Assembly (NCBI GenBank): GCA_004524425.1
Contig: SDNN01000084.1
Coordinates: forward strand, 1 to 11,044
Reading direction: 5' to 3'
DNA from: Promethearchaeota archaeon
GTDB taxonomy: Archaea > Asgardarchaeota > Lokiarchaeia > Sigynarchaeales > SOKP01
DNA: 11,044 nt
Position 1 is the stretch's first letter. Each line of letters begins with the position of its first letter. Shown piece by piece: positions 1 to 6,783 of the stretch. A model generated the notes under the pieces. It did no database searches. It was not told where the DNA came from and worked only from the letters and a program-made list of their open reading frames with translations. A program made the position numbers and the translations under genes.

Positions 1-1
1 A

Positions 2-373
2 GAGGACCAAGTGAGGGTTATCAATGATGATCAAGGATATCTTTATGGATTCATTAACATATCCTATTCGGGAGTGTTCAAGAATGACAATATCGATTCC
101 TTCAAACAATTATTAGAAGAAGAATTAAATTATTGTGTAAAAGAATATAGTAATTTCAAATCTGAGAGAATAGATTTTAATGGATATAAATTTGGACTTG
201 TTGATAATTACACGAATATTACAGAATATGAGATAATGAATGAGATCTTTTTCAATGACTTAATTAAGTCCTTAAGAAATCTAATGATAATTGGAAAGAA
301 TTTTGACTGGGAGGAATTCAAACACCACAAGATATTCCAGGAATGGTTTGAAAAATATTCTAACCGGTTTTAA
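2..373 (+). CDS. Hypothetical protein, probable C-terminal fragment
   Basis: The frame is open from the first bases of the window and ends with TAA at 371-373, so this is probably the 3' end of a gene that starts upstream. A GTG at 11 preceded by GAGG (2-5) is a possible internal or true start, giving a 120-residue protein, but the spacing is short and the frame has no stop before it. The visible part is acidic and aromatic-rich, has no signal peptide or membrane segment, and contains one cysteine. The last third (about residues 75-120) looks helical and charged with several Trp and Phe. I do not recognise a family. It reads in the same direction as the flavoprotein genes that follow 85 bp later, but that gap carries a possible promoter, so a shared operon is uncertain. 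Confidence 0.5.
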   Translation, partial: EDQVRVINDDQGYLYGFINISYSGVFKNDNIDSFKQLLEEELNYCVKEYSNFKSERIDFNGYKFGLVDNYTNITEYEIMNEIFFNDLIKSLRNLMIIGKNFDWEEFKHHKIFQEWFEKYSNRF

Positions 374-375
374 TG

Positions 376-420
376 GAGATATCTCAAATAAATTTTCCCA
401 AAATTTAAACCGTATAATAA
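376..420 (+). promoter_or_regulatory. Possible promoter of the first flavoprotein gene, with a palindrome
   Basis: The 85-bp gap before the flavoprotein gene holds a TATA-like stretch at 413-420 (TATAATAA). It lies where an archaeal TATA box would place a transcript start near 440-445, just before the Shine-Dalgarno site. Upstream is a perfect 10-bp palindrome, GAGATATCTC (376-385), which could be an operator. In such AT-rich DNA both assignments are tentative. Confidence 0.3.
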
Positions 421-444
421 ATCTAATATAAGTAATTTCTAAAA

Positions 445-451
445 GGAAGGG
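445..451 (+). promoter_or_regulatory. Ribosome binding site that supports a TTG start
   Basis: GGAAGGG lies 7 nt upstream of TTG 459-461. There is no ATG or GTG near this point, and the paralogue at 1902 begins with the equivalent residues (MKI-ILNGSPKGDLSV), so the TTG start is well supported by both the site and the alignment. Confidence 0.6.
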
Positions 452-458
452 AAATAAG

Positions 459-1850
459 TTGAAAATCGTTATATTGAATGGTAGTCCAAAAGGGGATTTG
501 AGCGTCACGATGCAATATATTTTATATGCTAAAAAAAAAATACCAGAGCATGACTATAAAATTCTAAACGTTGCTCAACAAGTAAATAACCTTGTTAAAA
601 ATGATGAAAAGCTAAAGGAGTTTTTAGAAGAGATCGAGGGAGCGGATGCAGTTATTTGGGGTTTTCCCTTGTATGCCATGCTTATCTCTTCTCAATTTAA
701 GAGGTTTATTGAATTAATTTTTGAAAAAAATCTAACGGACGCATTTAGGGATAAATATACCATGTCATTAATGACTTCCATCCATTTCTTTGATAACACG
801 GCAGAACACTACATGCATGGAATTTGCGACGATTTAGAGATGAGATTTGTTGATTTCTTTTCAGCAGACAGTTGGGACTTATTATATCCAAAAGAAAGGG
901 CCTTATGGATCCAATTTATTAGAATTTTTTTTGAAGCGGTGGAGACAAAAGTACCAACATTAAGACAATACCCCCAGATCACCACTAAAGAATTTGATTA
1001 TCTCCCTGGCGAGATTCAAAATGGAGAGAAAAAGGTGGATCCTGGTAATAAAAAGATCATTGTTGTGTCCGATTCAACTGATGAGAATACCAATTTAGGC
1101 AAAATGATCATGAGATTTCAAAAATCGTTTTCCAAGAACATTGAGGTTATCAATTTACACGATATTGATATTAAAGGACCTTGTCTCGGCTGTGTGAAAT
1201 GTGGATATAATCACGAATGCGTTTACTCGGGAAAAGACGGATTTCAAGAGTTTTGGGAGGACAAATTGATGAAGTCGGATGTTATCATTTTTGCTGGTGC
1301 AATCAAAGATCGCTTCTTATCATCAACATGGAAAATGGTGTATGACAGGGCCTTTTACAACACGCATACTCCAACGTTAATCGGAAAACAGATGGGATAT
1401 ATAATCTCGGGACCTCTTAGCCAAATACCAAATTTAAAGGAAATGATGCAGGCATATGTGGAAATTCAGATGGCTAATTTGGTGGGTTTCGTGACTGATG
1501 AATATGGAGATTCATCTGAAATAGATGCCCTTCTTCACCATCTTGCCCATAAATCAGTCAAATATGCGGAACTCAATTTAATCAAACCACAAACATTTCT
1601 TGGGGTGGGAGGCACTAAAATATTTAGAGATGATGTATATGGTAGAAATCGGTTCGTTTTCTTGGCAGATCATGAATGGTATGAAGAGCATGGCATTTAT
1701 GATACTTTCCCTCAAAATGATAAAAGAGCAGCTGAGATGAATAAAAAACTCATACCGTTAATAAAAATTGATAAAGTTAGAAATAAAATGGATTTTAAAC
1801 AAGAATTCTTGAAACCTTTCAAGAGAGTGATAGAAGATCCACGAAAATAA
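459..1850 (+). CDS. Two-domain flavodoxin-fold / iron-sulfur flavoprotein (copy 1)
   Basis: A probable cytoplasmic electron-transfer flavoprotein of 463 residues with two flavodoxin-like halves. Domain 1 (about 1-175) begins with a beta strand and an FMN-phosphate loop (NGSPKGDLS, 7-15), followed by a WGFPLY segment (67-72) and SQFKRFIE, as in the NADPH-dependent FMN reductase family. Domain 2 (about 197-375) repeats the fold with a degenerate loop (SDSTDENTN, 204-212). It carries Cys242, Cys245, Cys248 and Cys254, spaced CX2CX2CX5C, which is the compact [4Fe-4S] motif known from methanogen iron-sulfur flavoprotein (Isf). A C-terminal extension (about 376-463) has FRDDVY and ADHEWY motifs and a basic helical tail. 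It starts with TTG behind a good Shine-Dalgarno site. A paralogue follows 51 bp downstream. Substrate and partner are unknown; ferredoxin oxidation or reduction of small oxidants (O2, peroxide, disulfides) would fit. The fold and Fe-S motif are fairly secure, the role is inferred. Confidence 0.75.
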   Translation: MKIVILNGSPKGDLSVTMQYILYAKKKIPEHDYKILNVAQQVNNLVKNDEKLKEFLEEIEGADAVIWGFPLYAMLISSQFKRFIELIFEKNLTDAFRDKYTMSLMTSIHFFDNTAEHYMHGICDDLEMRFVDFFSADSWDLLYPKERALWIQFIRIFFEAVETKVPTLRQYPQITTKEFDYLPGEIQNGEKKVDPGNKKIIVVSDSTDENTNLGKMIMRFQKSFSKNIEVINLHDIDIKGPCLGCVKCGYNHECVYSGKDGFQEFWEDKLMKSDVIIFAGAIKDRFLSSTWKMVYDRAFYNTHTPTLIGKQMGYIISGPLSQIPNLKEMMQAYVEIQMANLVGFVTDEYGDSSEIDALLHHLAHKSVKYAELNLIKPQTFLGVGGTKIFRDDVYGRNRFVFLADHEWYEEHGIYDTFPQNDKRAAEMNKKLIPLIKIDKVRNKMDFKQEFLKPFKRVIEDPRK

Positions 1851-1862
1851 ATAATATTTCTA

Positions 1863-1882
1863 ATTAAAAAATATAATAAAAA
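1863..1882 (+). promoter_or_regulatory. Possible promoter of the second flavoprotein gene
   Basis: The 51-bp gap between the two flavoprotein genes is almost pure A/T, with a TATA-like stretch around 1871-1879. It is 20-30 bp from the ATG at 1902, which lacks a clear Shine-Dalgarno site, so a short-leader or leaderless transcript is possible. Weak evidence in such AT-rich sequence. Confidence 0.2.
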
Positions 1883-1901
1883 TTCAAAAAGAGCTATAAA
1901 A

Positions 1902-3302
1902 ATGAAGATTACGATATTAAATGGGAGCCCTAAAGGGGACTTGAGTGTTTCCATGCAATATGTCCATTATATCGAGAAAAGATTTCCGCAGCATGAGTAT
2001 AGCATATTAAATGTTGCCCAAAAAATAAAAGCATTAGAGAGAGATGAAAAAATTTTTCAAAGAATGCTTGATGAGATAAATGATTCAGATGGAATCATTT
2101 GGGGATTTCCTTTATACTACATGTTAGTGTGTTCTCAATATAAGCGATTTATTGAACTCATATTTGAACGGAATGTGGAGAATGTCTTTCATGATAAATA
2201 CACAGCAATCATAGCAACATCCATACACTTTTTTGATCATACCGCTGTGAATTACATTCATTCCATTTGTGATGATTTACACACAAACTATGTGGGATTC
2301 TATTCTGCTCACATGGATGATTTGTTGGAAGAAGAAAGAAGGCGACAATTAGATTTGTTTGCCGAGAATTATTTTCATGCAATCGAAAATAAGATCCCAA
2401 CTGCACGGTATTATCCTGCGCTCATTCATCGTAGTTTCGAATATATACCGACTAACAATGAACATGATAAACTAAATATTAATGGAAAGAAATTATTAAT
2501 TTTGACAGATTCTACCGATTTACAAACAAATCAAGGAAAAATGATCAACAGATTCATGAAATTCTTTACTAATAGTCCAGAACTAATTGACATTAATGAA
2601 TTAAATATTAAAGGAGGGTGTTTGGGCTGTTGCCGTTGTGCGTACGATAATGAATGTGTATATCAAGACAAGGATAATTTTGTTGATTTCTGGAAAAATA
2701 CAATGATGAAAGCTGATATTATTGTTTTTACGGGTTCTATTAAAGATAGATATTTATCTTCTCGATGGAAAATGATATTTGATCGCAGCTTCTTTAATGG
2801 TCATGTGCCAACTCTCATAGACAAACAGATTGGCATAATAATTTCGGGCCCAATGGCTCAAATCCCTAATCTCAAGCAGATTTTTGAATCAGAATTATCC
2901 ATGCAAGGTAGTAATCTTGTAGATATCATCACGGATGAATTTGGTGAATCTGAAGATATTGATGCGTTATTATACCAACTCGCGGAGAAATTGATCAGAT
3001 TCTCCAAGAAAGATTTTAGTAAACCAAGGACTTTTCTTGAAATAGGAGGACAAAAATTATTTAGAGATGATATCTATGAATCAATGCGAGCAATATTCCA
3101 AGCTGATCATGAATATTACAAAACTCATGACTTTTATGACTTCCCGAAAAAGACGTTCTTTTCTCGTATTTTAAAAGCGCTATTCAAGATCAAAGCATTT
3201 AGAAAAGCCATGGATAAAAATAATCGAATGCTTGAAGAGATGATCAAGCCTCTAAAGAAAGTCGTAGAAAAAGCTCAAAAAAAAAATGAAAAGAGCAATT
3301 AA
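1902..3302 (+). CDS. Two-domain flavodoxin-fold / iron-sulfur flavoprotein (copy 2)
   Basis: A paralogue of the preceding gene, 466 residues, colinear over its whole length and alike at roughly half the positions by eye. Domain 1 keeps NGSPKGDLS (7-15) and WGFPLY (67-72). Domain 2 (from about 196) keeps the CX2CX2CX5C cluster motif as Cys240, Cys243, Cys246 and Cys252, plus an additional Cys244 that copy 1 lacks. The shared segments SIHFFD (107-112), ICDDL (122-126), KDR-LSS-WKM-(Y/F)DR (281-295) and ISGP-(A/S)QIPNLK (314-325) mark the conserved core. The C-terminal extension with FRDDIY (387-392) and ADHEYY (401-406) is also kept, followed by a longer, strongly basic tail with an A10 run in the DNA (3277-3286). 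The ATG has no clear Shine-Dalgarno site. It ends 28 bp from the convergent korB. Tandem duplication followed by divergence is the simplest origin. The physiological role is not known. Confidence 0.75.
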   Translation: MKITILNGSPKGDLSVSMQYVHYIEKRFPQHEYSILNVAQKIKALERDEKIFQRMLDEINDSDGIIWGFPLYYMLVCSQYKRFIELIFERNVENVFHDKYTAIIATSIHFFDHTAVNYIHSICDDLHTNYVGFYSAHMDDLLEEERRRQLDLFAENYFHAIENKIPTARYYPALIHRSFEYIPTNNEHDKLNINGKKLLILTDSTDLQTNQGKMINRFMKFFTNSPELIDINELNIKGGCLGCCRCAYDNECVYQDKDNFVDFWKNTMMKADIIVFTGSIKDRYLSSRWKMIFDRSFFNGHVPTLIDKQIGIIISGPMAQIPNLKQIFESELSMQGSNLVDIITDEFGESEDIDALLYQLAEKLIRFSKKDFSKPRTFLEIGGQKLFRDDIYESMRAIFQADHEYYKTHDFYDFPKKTFFSRILKALFKIKAFRKAMDKNNRMLEEMIKPLKKVVEKAQKKNEKSN

Positions 3303-3330
3303 CACAATTTCAATATTTTTAAGTCAAGAA
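3303..3330. terminator. Short convergent intergenic gap
   Basis: Only 28 bp separate the ends of the convergent flavoprotein and korB genes. It holds one T5 run on the plus strand (3316-3320), a minimal archaeal T-rich termination signal for the flavoprotein transcript at best; no hairpin is visible. Confidence 0.25.
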
Positions 3331-4170
3331 TTAAGGCTCTTTGAGAAATTCATGAATTTTTTCAATTCTTTTTTCTCTTGTCATCTTGTCAATAACAGGA
3401 TTATAATTACCATATAACTGTTCATGATAAACTGGTCTTTGAGAGATATAGAATATGCCTAATGTATATTTTGATTTATTCTTCGCAGTGAGGAAAGCCT
3501 CCTCTTGAGTTTCAGGTGTTTTATCAAGAAACTCAATTTTTTCTCTATACTCTTTCCATGAATGATAAGGCACGGCGGGTTGTAGAATTTCAATAAATGA
3601 GAATCCTTTATGTTCTATTGCTTGCACTAGAATGTCTGTCAGATGATCAAGCTTTCCAGAAAAAGCTCTTGCCACAAAAGTTGCTCCCGCCTCAATTAAT
3701 AAGCTAATTGCATTAAAAGGTTTTTCAAAGCTACCACTTGGTGTGGAGGGACCTTGCCATCCTTTTTCAGTCAAGGGCGTGAATTGACCAGTAGTCAATG
3801 CGTACACGCTGTTGTTATGAAGTATGAATGTCATATCTTGGTTTCTTTTGGCAGCAAAGAGAGTATGTGCCAAGCCTTCTCCCATTCCGTTACCATCTCC
3901 AGAAAAAGTTACTACTTCTAAGTTAGGATTTGCTATTTTCACGCCTTGGATGGTGGCAATATCTCTGCCGTGTAATGAATAGATTCCACTAAGTTTTAAA
4001 TAATCAAAAATTTTCGCATGGCATCCGATCCCTGCCGAAATTGCTATTTCTTCCCTTTTTATTCCTTTTTTTTCTAAATTGTTCACAGCATTCATGAAAG
4101 CACTCAAAATAGCAAAATTTCCACATCCAGGACACCACGTGATTTCAGCATTAGTTTTTAATTCTGACAT
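3331..4170 (-). CDS. korB: 2-oxoacid:ferredoxin oxidoreductase, beta subunit
   Basis: The thiamine-pyrophosphate subunit of a CoA-dependent 2-oxoacid:ferredoxin oxidoreductase, which oxidatively decarboxylates (or reductively forms) 2-oxoacids with ferredoxin in the cytoplasm. The 279-residue length is typical. Visible motifs are WCPGCG (12-17), GIGCHAK (47-53), SLHGR (65-69), and the TPP/Mg motif GDGNGMGEG (91-99) continued by NNSVYALTTGQ (119-129). In the Sulfolobus-type enzyme four cysteines hold a [4Fe-4S] cluster. Here Cys13, Cys16 and Cys50 are present, but the fourth, normally in LQPC, is Ala199 (LQPAVPYH), and the protein has no other cysteine. The gene follows korA by 4 bp, with GGAGGT (4187-4182) inside the end of korA as its ribosome site. 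Substrate is not decidable from sequence; 2-oxoglutarate or a broad 2-oxoacid range fits the KorAB type best. Confidence 0.87.
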   Translation of the reverse strand: MSELKTNAEITWCPGCGNFAILSAFMNAVNNLEKKGIKREEIAISAGIGCHAKIFDYLKLSGIYSLHGRDIATIQGVKIANPNLEVVTFSGDGNGMGEGLAHTLFAAKRNQDMTFILHNNSVYALTTGQFTPLTEKGWQGPSTPSGSFEKPFNAISLLIEAGATFVARAFSGKLDHLTDILVQAIEHKGFSFIEILQPAVPYHSWKEYREKIEFLDKTPETQEEAFLTAKNKSKYTLGIFYISQRPVYHEQLYGNYNPVIDKMTREKRIEKIHEFLKEP

Positions 4171-4174
4171 CTTC

Positions 4175-5830
4175 TTACATTACCTCCGAAATTTTATTTG
4201 ATAACTCAATTGGATCGAACGGACGACCATCATATTTTCTTATATCTGCTTTTATAGACATGCCCGTTTTTTCTCTTATGAGATTAGAAAATTGACCTGT
4301 TGAGCTCATTTCAACAATGATTGGTTTTTTATCTCTATACTGTTCAAAGTTCCAATCAGGAAAAGGACGTAGATATATTGGTTGGATGACCGTTCCATCA
4401 ATGTTACCATGTGTTAGTGCCTCTAATACACTCATCGTGGTTGATCCGTATGTAATAATTATTTGCTCACCTGTTCCAAACGTATTTATCGTTTTCATAT
4501 CCTTCATTTGTTCCATTAATTTTTTGGATTTCTTTTCTCTCTTGTCATGCATCTTTTGTATTACTTTTGGATTTTCAGTTGTTATTCCCAGCTCATCATG
4601 TTCATAACTATTCCATTTTATTAGTTCTTTGGAAGGTGGAAATAACATTGGTGAAATACCATCTTCTGTATCCAGATATCGTTTATAATTACCTTCCCCG
4701 TGCATTTTTGGTTTTGCCCATTTTGTTTCAGTGGGGGCTAATTCAACATTCATGCTACTTTCTGATAGATGCTTTTCAGTCAGTAATATTCCTGGAGTTT
4801 GAAACCTCCAAACGAGATCCAGCAATTCTGAAGTCAAGTAAAACGCCTCTTCTATAGTTCCTGGGGATGCGACTATTCTCAAGAAATCTCCATGACCTGC
4901 ATGTAACGCGAAATTTAAATCTGCTTGTTCAGTATAGGTAGGCACTCCCGTAGCAGGTCCAGGTCTCATTGATAATATGACTAATACTGGTGCTTCCGTC
5001 ATGCCGGCCAAGGAAAATCCTTCGGTCATCAATGAAAAACCGCCTCCACTGGTACCCACCATTGTCTTGGCACCACTATAAGAGGAACCAATAGCCATGT
5101 TAATCACCGCTAGTTCACTTTCAGCATGAACGACGGCCAATCCAAAATTTTGGGCTTGGTCTGCTAAAAAATGTAAGATCGAGGATGCTGGAGTCATCGG
5201 ATAACCATAATAAACATCCAAACCTGCAGCAATCGCACCTAAAGATATTGCTTGATTACCAGTTAATATTGATCCTCTTTTATTACTTCTCGTTAGTTTA
5301 AATCGTCCTCCGATTTCAGGATATACGATATCATGGATTCTGTTCGCATAGGAAATGTTGTCTTTTACACCGCTCTTGTATTCTTGCTCAATGATTTGGT
5401 TTAATTCGTCTTTTTTAATCCCTAAGGATGCTGCTATGATTGCCACTGCACCAACACCAACCATTAGTTGGGGGCGTGAATAATCAGCCGCCTCAGTTGA
5501 AAGAGGAACACCGTATCCATCCATGTTTTTTACCTCATCTGAATTATATACCATCAATCCATCTTTAGCCAGATGGTTCTTATGGGTTTCATAACTCCTG
5601 TTATCAAAATTTACTATTAAATCTGCGCTCATGTAATGACTATTAAGCCTCCTCTTTGATGCACTAATGACCGAGAAATTATGACCTCCCCTTATCAAGC
5701 TCATGTAATCATCAAGCTGAAAAATATTATAGCCGTTATTCAACATCATCCTTGCTGTGACAGATCCAGCTTTTTTAACTCCTTCTCCTGCCTTTCCCCC
5801 CACTATAAATGTTACTAATTCTTTTTCCAT
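4175..5830 (-). CDS. korA: 2-oxoacid:ferredoxin oxidoreductase, fused gamma-alpha subunit
   Basis: Partner of KorB in the same enzyme, 551 residues. The N-terminal gamma domain (about 1-175) shows the GGKAGEGVKKAG loop (11-22) and RGGHNF (47-52). The alpha domain follows a short linker and starts near 186, with YPMTPASS (210-217) corresponding to the YPITP motif of archaeal 2-oxoacid oxidoreductases, HAESELA (235-241), GTSGGGFSLMTEG (259-271) and RPGPATGVPTYTEQAD (289-304). A lysine-rich stretch (428-447) links to the C-terminal transketolase-like domain (about 450-551). This gamma-alpha fusion is the known two-subunit (KorAB, Sulfolobus-like) arrangement, which has no separate delta ferredoxin subunit. 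The ATG at 5830-5828 is preceded by an AGAAGG-type site (5845-5840). It is divergent from the fwd operon and would feed or draw on the same ferredoxin pool. Confidence 0.88.
   Translation of the reverse strand: MEKELVTFIVGGKAGEGVKKAGSVTARMMLNNGYNIFQLDDYMSLIRGGHNFSVISASKRRLNSHYMSADLIVNFDNRSYETHKNHLAKDGLMVYNSDEVKNMDGYGVPLSTEAADYSRPQLMVGVGAVAIIAASLGIKKDELNQIIEQEYKSGVKDNISYANRIHDIVYPEIGGRFKLTRSNKRGSILTGNQAISLGAIAAGLDVYYGYPMTPASSILHFLADQAQNFGLAVVHAESELAVINMAIGSSYSGAKTMVGTSGGGFSLMTEGFSLAGMTEAPVLVILSMRPGPATGVPTYTEQADLNFALHAGHGDFLRIVASPGTIEEAFYLTSELLDLVWRFQTPGILLTEKHLSESSMNVELAPTETKWAKPKMHGEGNYKRYLDTEDGISPMLFPPSKELIKWNSYEHDELGITTENPKVIQKMHDKREKKSKKLMEQMKDMKTINTFGTGEQIIITYGSTTMSVLEALTHGNIDGTVIQPIYLRPFPDWNFEQYRDKKPIIVEMSSTGQFSNLIREKTGMSIKADIRKYDGRPFDPIELSNKISEVM
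4182..4187 (-). promoter_or_regulatory. Shine-Dalgarno site of korB inside korA
   Basis: Minus-strand GGAGGT lies 11 nt before the korB ATG and overlaps the last codons of korA, which points to coupled translation of the two subunits. Confidence 0.6.
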
Positions 5831-5839
5831 GTAATTTAA

Positions 5840-5920
5840 CCTTCTAATTAAAACTAATTATTAAATTATCTAATAATTTCGTTATAATGTATTCTCATCA
5901 CAATCAATATAAATTTGAGC
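5840..5920 (-). promoter_or_regulatory. Candidate promoter region of korAB
   Basis: On the minus strand a TATA-like stretch, AAATTTATATT (5916-5906), lies about 75 bp before the korA ATG, and an AGAAGG ribosome site occupies 5845-5840. The position allows a leader of roughly 50 nt. Tentative because the whole region is AT-rich. Confidence 0.3.
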
Positions 5921-6089
5921 CCTATAATTCGAAAAATATCACTCTCGACCTTCAGAAGCTTAATAAGAAAAATGCTTAAGAATTCTCATGCTAAATTTTT
6001 AAAACAATACTTTATTTACAAAATTAACATTAGAAGATAGATATCTCTTCTTAAGAAAATTATTAATTAACCACTTTAATAAAAAAGTC
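5921..6089 (+). promoter_or_regulatory. Upstream region of the fwd operon with repeated short palindromes
   Basis: This is the fwd-proximal part of the 259-bp divergent gap, and no gene or RNA structure is seen in it. It contains several A/T stretches that could serve as TATA box (for example 5993-6004 and 6010-6018), so no single promoter can be chosen. CTTAAGAA occurs twice (5975-5982 and 6050-6057), the second copy inside the perfect palindrome TTCTTAAGAA (6048-6057). AGATATCTC at 6039-6047 matches the palindrome upstream of the flavoprotein gene (377-385). The ATG at 6090 has no strong Shine-Dalgarno site, unlike the downstream genes, as expected for the first gene of an archaeal operon. 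Confidence 0.35.
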
Positions 6090-6515
6090 ATGACTGAAAG
6101 TGAATTTAATCCCTACATACTGGGTATATGCTGCAACTGGTGTACCTATGCTGGTGCTGATCAAGCAGGCACCTCAAGAATGCAGAGACCAGCAAACTTG
6201 CGCATTATGAGAGTAATGTGTGGTGGTAGAGTCGAGCCGCATTTTGTTTTAGATGCGTTATTGAATGGTGCAGATGGCGTGCTTGTGTCTCATTGCCACC
6301 CAGGAGATTGTCATTACGTGGAAGGTAATCTAAAAACAATCAGAAAAATCCCGATGCTTCATTTATATTTAAAGCAATTTGGGATAAATCCTAAAAGAGT
6401 AAAATACACGTTTGTTTCAGCCTCAGAAGGTGCTGAGCTGACGGAAATAGTTCAGGAATTTGTTCAAGAATTAAAAGAACTTGGACCAAATCCAATTAAA
6501 AAGGAGGGAAAATAA
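6090..6515 (+). CDS. mvhD: MvhD/FlpD-family [2Fe-2S] electron-transfer protein
   Basis: A 141-residue member of the MvhD family (FlpD domain), small [2Fe-2S] proteins that pass electrons between a hydrogenase or formate dehydrogenase and HdrA of heterodisulfide reductase. Family features are CCNWCTYAGAD (14-24), AGTSR (26-30), RVMCGGRVEP (41-50), GADGVLVSHCHPGDCHY (60-76) and the terminal SASEGAE (110-116) and LGPNP (131-135) blocks. Cys14, 15, 18, 44, 69 and 74 include the expected cluster ligands. Length matches stand-alone MvhD. It is the first gene of the fwd operon, 2 bp before the fwdG-like gene, so here it probably joins the Fwd ferredoxin chain to an Hdr-like complex rather than to an MvhAG hydrogenase. 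No hdrA or hydrogenase gene is in the window, so the partner is inferred. Confidence 0.85.
   Translation: MTESEFNPYILGICCNWCTYAGADQAGTSRMQRPANLRIMRVMCGGRVEPHFVLDALLNGADGVLVSHCHPGDCHYVEGNLKTIRKIPMLHLYLKQFGINPKRVKYTFVSASEGAELTEIVQEFVQELKELGPNPIKKEGK
6503..6507 (+). promoter_or_regulatory. Shine-Dalgarno site of the fwdG-like gene
   Basis: GGAGG inside the last codons of the mvhD-like gene, 10 nt before ATG 6518. It fixes the start and suggests coupled translation. Confidence 0.6.
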
Positions 6516-6517
6516 AC

Positions 6518-6781
6518 ATGCCACAAATTTTTCAATTACATATTAATAATAACACGTGCACAGGCTGTAATGCGTGCGTGGTCAGTTGTCCAATCAACTT
6601 CAATCAATTACGTAAGCATAGTTATCTCACTGAAGAGAATGCAGTCATCTTAGTCAAAAATGGTTTGGCTACACCTATTTATAAAGAGGAGCGCGCCATA
6701 AATTGCGATGGATGTGGAGTTTGCGTCAATGCATGCCCACAGGTTGCTATCAATATTCAGTGTGTGGAGGAGGTTTATTAA
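6518..6781 (+). CDS. fwdG: 2[4Fe-4S] ferredoxin, FwdG-like subunit
   Basis: An 87-residue dicluster ferredoxin. Cys14, 17, 20 and 24 (CTGCNACVVSCP) and Cys63, 66, 69 and 73 (CDGCGVCVNACP) form two classical CX2CX2CX3CP motifs, separated by an unusually long 38-residue spacer with the segment EENAVILVKNG (39-49). Size and cluster number match FwdG of formylmethanofuran dehydrogenase, which brings electrons to the FwdB active site, and the gene sits directly before a second, polyferredoxin gene. It could instead correspond to the N-terminal part of a split FwdF-type polyferredoxin. Placed between the MvhD-like protein and the fwd subunits, it is the natural relay between them. Confidence 0.7.
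   Translation: MPQIFQLHINNNTCTGCNACVVSCPINFNQLRKHSYLTEENAVILVKNGLATPIYKEERAINCDGCGVCVNACPQVAINIQCVEEVY
6766..6773 (+). promoter_or_regulatory. Shine-Dalgarno site that sets the fwdF-like start
   Basis: GGAGGAGG lies 10 nt before ATG 6784. The same frame stays open further upstream to an ATG at 6703, but that would overlap the fwdG-like gene by 79 bp and encode residues unlike any ferredoxin, so 6784 is the real start. Confidence 0.7.
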
Positions 6782-6783
6782 TC

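Noticed and set aside
531..540. A10 run early in the first flavoprotein gene, and a second A10 run at 3277-3286 near the end of the paralogue
   Set aside because: Possible sites of slippage or sequencing error, but both frames stay intact and the two proteins align straight through the first site; the second is in the variable basic tail. No sign of programmed frameshifting.
4317..4857. Plus-strand open frames inside korA, and similar antisense frames within other genes
   Set aside because: They lie opposite strongly conserved coding sequence, have no recognisable domains or ribosome sites, and are shadows of the real genes.
5831..6089. Possible tRNA, riboswitch or small RNA in the divergent gap
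   Set aside because: The sequence is AT-rich without long stems or conserved aptamer-like segments; only short palindromes were found.
6703..6783. In-frame upward extension of the fwdF-like gene to ATG 6703
   Set aside because: It overlaps the fwdG-like gene in another frame, gives non-ferredoxin residues, and the strong GGAGGAGG site serves ATG 6784.
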